Positions 5,840-7,385 of a stretch of DNA of 7,385 nt are shown here, piece by piece. The notes below the pieces were generated by a model. That model made no database searches, was not told the DNA's origin, and saw nothing but the letters and a program-made list of their open reading frames with translations. The DNA lies in the NCBI GenBank assembly GCA_026388345.1, contig JAPLJY010000043.1:1-7385 (forward strand), in the 5' to 3' direction. The position numbers and the translations under genes were made by a program. Position 1 is the stretch's first letter. The number at the start of each line of letters is the position of its first letter. The stretch comes from Deltaproteobacteria bacterium. GTDB taxonomy: Bacteria > Desulfobacterota > Syntrophia > Syntrophales > UBA5619.

Positions 5840-6988
5840 CTACATCATCATGAAGCGGGCGACGATCATCCGCATGATGTCGGACGTCCCCCCGCCCAGT
5901 TGCCCTAATTTTGTGTCCCGCAGGATCCTCTCCACGGGGTATTCGTGGATGTAGCCGTAACCGCCAAAGAGATCGACCGCCTCCGACGACATCTCGAATC
6001 CCCGGTCGCCAAGGTACATCTTGCTGACGGCGGCGGTCAGGGGGTTCAGCGCTACACCGCTGTCCTTGGACGCCGCGATGCGGTAGACGGTGAGCCTGGC
6101 CGCCTCGAGGTAGACCTTCATGTCGGCGATCCGGTTCTGGATCGACTGGAAATCCCGGATCGGCCGGTTGAAGGCCCGCCTTTGGTTTGCATAGCGGGCG
6201 CAGCTCTCCAGCATGAAGACGTGTCCGCCGAGGAAGGGGGCGACCAGAGTGCTCCGGTCCCATTCGACGCCGCCCAGCGCGATCAGCCAGCCGTTTCCCT
6301 CGCCCCCCAGGCAGTTCTCGACGGGGACCTCGCACTCCTCGAAGAAGACCTCGGATGTGGATGAACAGCGGCAGCCAAGCTTGTGCATCGGTTTCCCGGT
6401 TGAAATCCCCGGGAAGTCCCGCTCGACGATGAAGGTCGTGATTCCCTTGTGCTTCTTCCCCTTGTCGAGCGTCGCGAAGATGATAAAAACCTGGGCGAGG
6501 GGGGCGTTCGTGATGAAGGTTTTCGATCCGTTCAGGATGTACTTGTCCCCCTTGCGGACCGCCGTCGTGGTCAGAGCGGCGGCGTCGGAGCCGCAGCCCG
6601 GCTCGGTGAGTCCCATGCAGCCGATCCACTCGCCGGTGGCGAGCTTTGGCAGATACTTTTCCTTCTGCGCCTCGGTGCCGTGCAGCATGATGTTTGCGGC
6701 GCAGAGGTAGGTGTGCGCCCCCCAGGCCAGCGTGTGGCCGCCGTCGACGCCGGCGTAGCCGACCGCCTCGCCGGCGAGGCAGCTCGTGACGAAGTCCGCC
6801 CCCGCCCCGCCGTACTTCTCCGGGATCGGTAGGCCCAGAAGTCCCATCTCCCCAAACTTCCGCCAGATCTCGAAGCTGAATTCGCTCTTCAGATCGGCCT
6901 CTTCGCACAGGGGCGCGATCTCCTCCCGGGCGAACCGGTACACGGTATCCCGGAACATCTTCTGTTCGTCGCTGATCTCGAAATCCAT
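5840..6988 (-). CDS. Acyl-CoA dehydrogenase C with Asp at the catalytic-base position
   Basis: 382 residues, ATG at 6988 with GGAGG five bases upstream, stop TAG 5842-5840. Complete family layout: N-terminal helices, GLTEPGCGSD (126-135), NGSKTFITNA (153-162), R271 and Q281 in the RAF...FQ FAD segment, the GGYGYIHEYPVER signature (342-354) and GGGT (365-368). In an ungapped alignment of helix G, the residue matching A's E242 is D244, in VEWDRS; a Glu lies two residues before it. Some dehydrogenases of alicyclic acyl-CoA esters (the cyclohexanecarboxyl-CoA type of syntrophs) are reported to use Asp as base, so a cyclic or branched substrate is possible but not shown. It follows the BKACE gene by 12 bases and precedes B by 11, so the three are surely co-transcribed. 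The promoter lies outside the window. Confidence 0.92.
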   Translation of the reverse strand: MDFEISDEQKMFRDTVYRFAREEIAPLCEEADLKSEFSFEIWRKFGEMGLLGLPIPEKYGGAGADFVTSCLAGEAVGYAGVDGGHTLAWGAHTYLCAANIMLHGTEAQKEKYLPKLATGEWIGCMGLTEPGCGSDAAALTTTAVRKGDKYILNGSKTFITNAPLAQVFIIFATLDKGKKHKGITTFIVERDFPGISTGKPMHKLGCRCSSTSEVFFEECEVPVENCLGGEGNGWLIALGGVEWDRSTLVAPFLGGHVFMLESCARYANQRRAFNRPIRDFQSIQNRIADMKVYLEAARLTVYRIAASKDSGVALNPLTAAVSKMYLGDRGFEMSSEAVDLFGGYGYIHEYPVERILRDTKLGQLGGGTSDIMRMIVARFMMM

Positions 6989-7000
6989 GGTTTCCTCCGC

Positions 7001-7385
7001 TTAAGCCTTCCGGATCCCCATGATCTGCCTCGCCTCGGCCGGCGTCGCCGGTCGCCGGTTCAGGTTCTCGGCGACCCGTACGGCCCATTCGACCTGCTCG
7101 TAGCTCCCCTTGGCCAGCTCGCCGCTGGGCATCCTGGTGTTGTCCTCCATTCCGACCCGCATGTTCCCGCCGAGGAGGCAGCACATGACATTCGCCGGGA
7201 ACTGCTCGATCCCCACGGCGCAGGTCGTGAAGTTCGACCCGGGCGGGAGGGCGTTTTTCATCGCGATCATCACCTCCGGCCGGAACTTCTGGCCCCCGGT
7301 AACCCCCCAGACGAAGTTGAAGTTCATCGGTTCGCTGAAGAACCCCTGCTTGGTCATGATAAGGGTATTGTCGAGGCCGCCGATG
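7001..7385 (-). CDS. Beta-keto acid cleavage enzyme (BKACE, DUF849) family, C-terminal part
   Basis: 127 visible residues, stop TAA at 7003-7001; the frame stays open to the window edge, so the N-terminal half of a usual ~270-310-residue protein is missing and ATG 7357 is internal. The family condenses a beta-keto acid with acetyl-CoA, yielding acetoacetate and a new CoA thioester; the founding member is Kce of lysine fermentation. Visible: FNFVWGVTGG, then NFTTCAVGIEQF and MRVGMEDN. The R-V-G-M-E-D string has the spacing of Kce's active-site Arg226, zinc-ligand Glu230 and Asp231. The typical tail follows: GELAKG, EQVEWAVRVAENL, and ATPAEARQIMGI. The His zinc ligands lie in the missing half. 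It is the first visible gene of the operon; its acyl-CoA product may be oxidised by the dehydrogenases that follow. Substrate is unknown. Confidence 0.88.
   Translation of the reverse strand, partial: IGGLDNTLIMTKQGFFSEPMNFNFVWGVTGGQKFRPEVMIAMKNALPPGSNFTTCAVGIEQFPANVMCCLLGGNMRVGMEDNTRMPSGELAKGSYEQVEWAVRVAENLNRRPATPAEARQIMGIRKA

Noticed and set aside
3817..5908. Long plus-strand open frames opposite the dehydrogenase genes (e.g. 3817-4770, 4803-5630, 4858-5823)
   Set aside because: They are antisense to well-conserved acyl-CoA dehydrogenase genes; GC-rich DNA with few stops creates such frames. Their proteins are rich in Arg, Ala and Gly with no recognisable domain.
5829..7184. Upstream extension of the minus-strand frame of dehydrogenase B to 7184
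   Set aside because: The extra sequence lies out of frame over dehydrogenase C and the BKACE gene and reads as low-complexity; the good binding site and conserved N-terminus put the start at 5828.

Overview
The window looks like a bacterial chromosome from a GC-rich, probably acyl-CoA-oxidising organism. The flanking genes use strongly G/C-ending codons, and the right half is an operon of three acyl-CoA dehydrogenase genes behind a beta-keto acid cleavage enzyme. That fits a syntrophic or sulfate-reducing 'deltaproteobacterial' (Desulfobacterota-like) lifestyle, but the taxonomy is inference only.

Layout. 1-801 (+): 3' part of a ParB-family partition/nucleoid-occlusion protein gene, GC-rich. 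802-1210: about 410 bases without a gene, where composition shifts to AT-rich; it holds two perfect palindromes (12 and 18 bp) and a possible promoter. 1211-2621 (+): an AT-rich island with two unrelated small genes, a secreted protein of unknown function and a HEPN/MltR-like protein. The island is bracketed by a 10-bp inverted repeat (1149-1158 and 2738-2747) that matches the core sites of integron cassettes (GTTRRRY / RYYYAAC). 2782-3535: a REP-associated (IS200-like, Y1) transposase element of 754 bp with perfect 20-bp inverted ends. 3532-7385 (-): GC-rich operon, read right to left: BKACE (partial), acyl-CoA dehydrogenase C, acyl-CoA dehydrogenase B, acyl-CoA dehydrogenase A. The gaps are 12, 11 and 47 nt.

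How the genes work together. The BKACE enzyme would swap a beta-keto acid and acetyl-CoA for acetoacetate and a new acyl-CoA; the dehydrogenases would then desaturate acyl-CoA thioesters. Dehydrogenase A looks like a complete LCAD/IVD-type enzyme. C has Asp where A has the catalytic Glu. B has lost the catalytic Glu position, two FAD-contact residues and the C-terminal GGT motif. B and C are tightly coupled and may form one heteromeric enzyme.

The most striking structural point is the junction at 3516-3540. The stop codon of dehydrogenase A lies inside the terminal repeat of the transposase element, so the mobile element appears to have replaced the natural end of the gene. The other leading signals are the cassette-like two-gene island and the palindromes next to parB.
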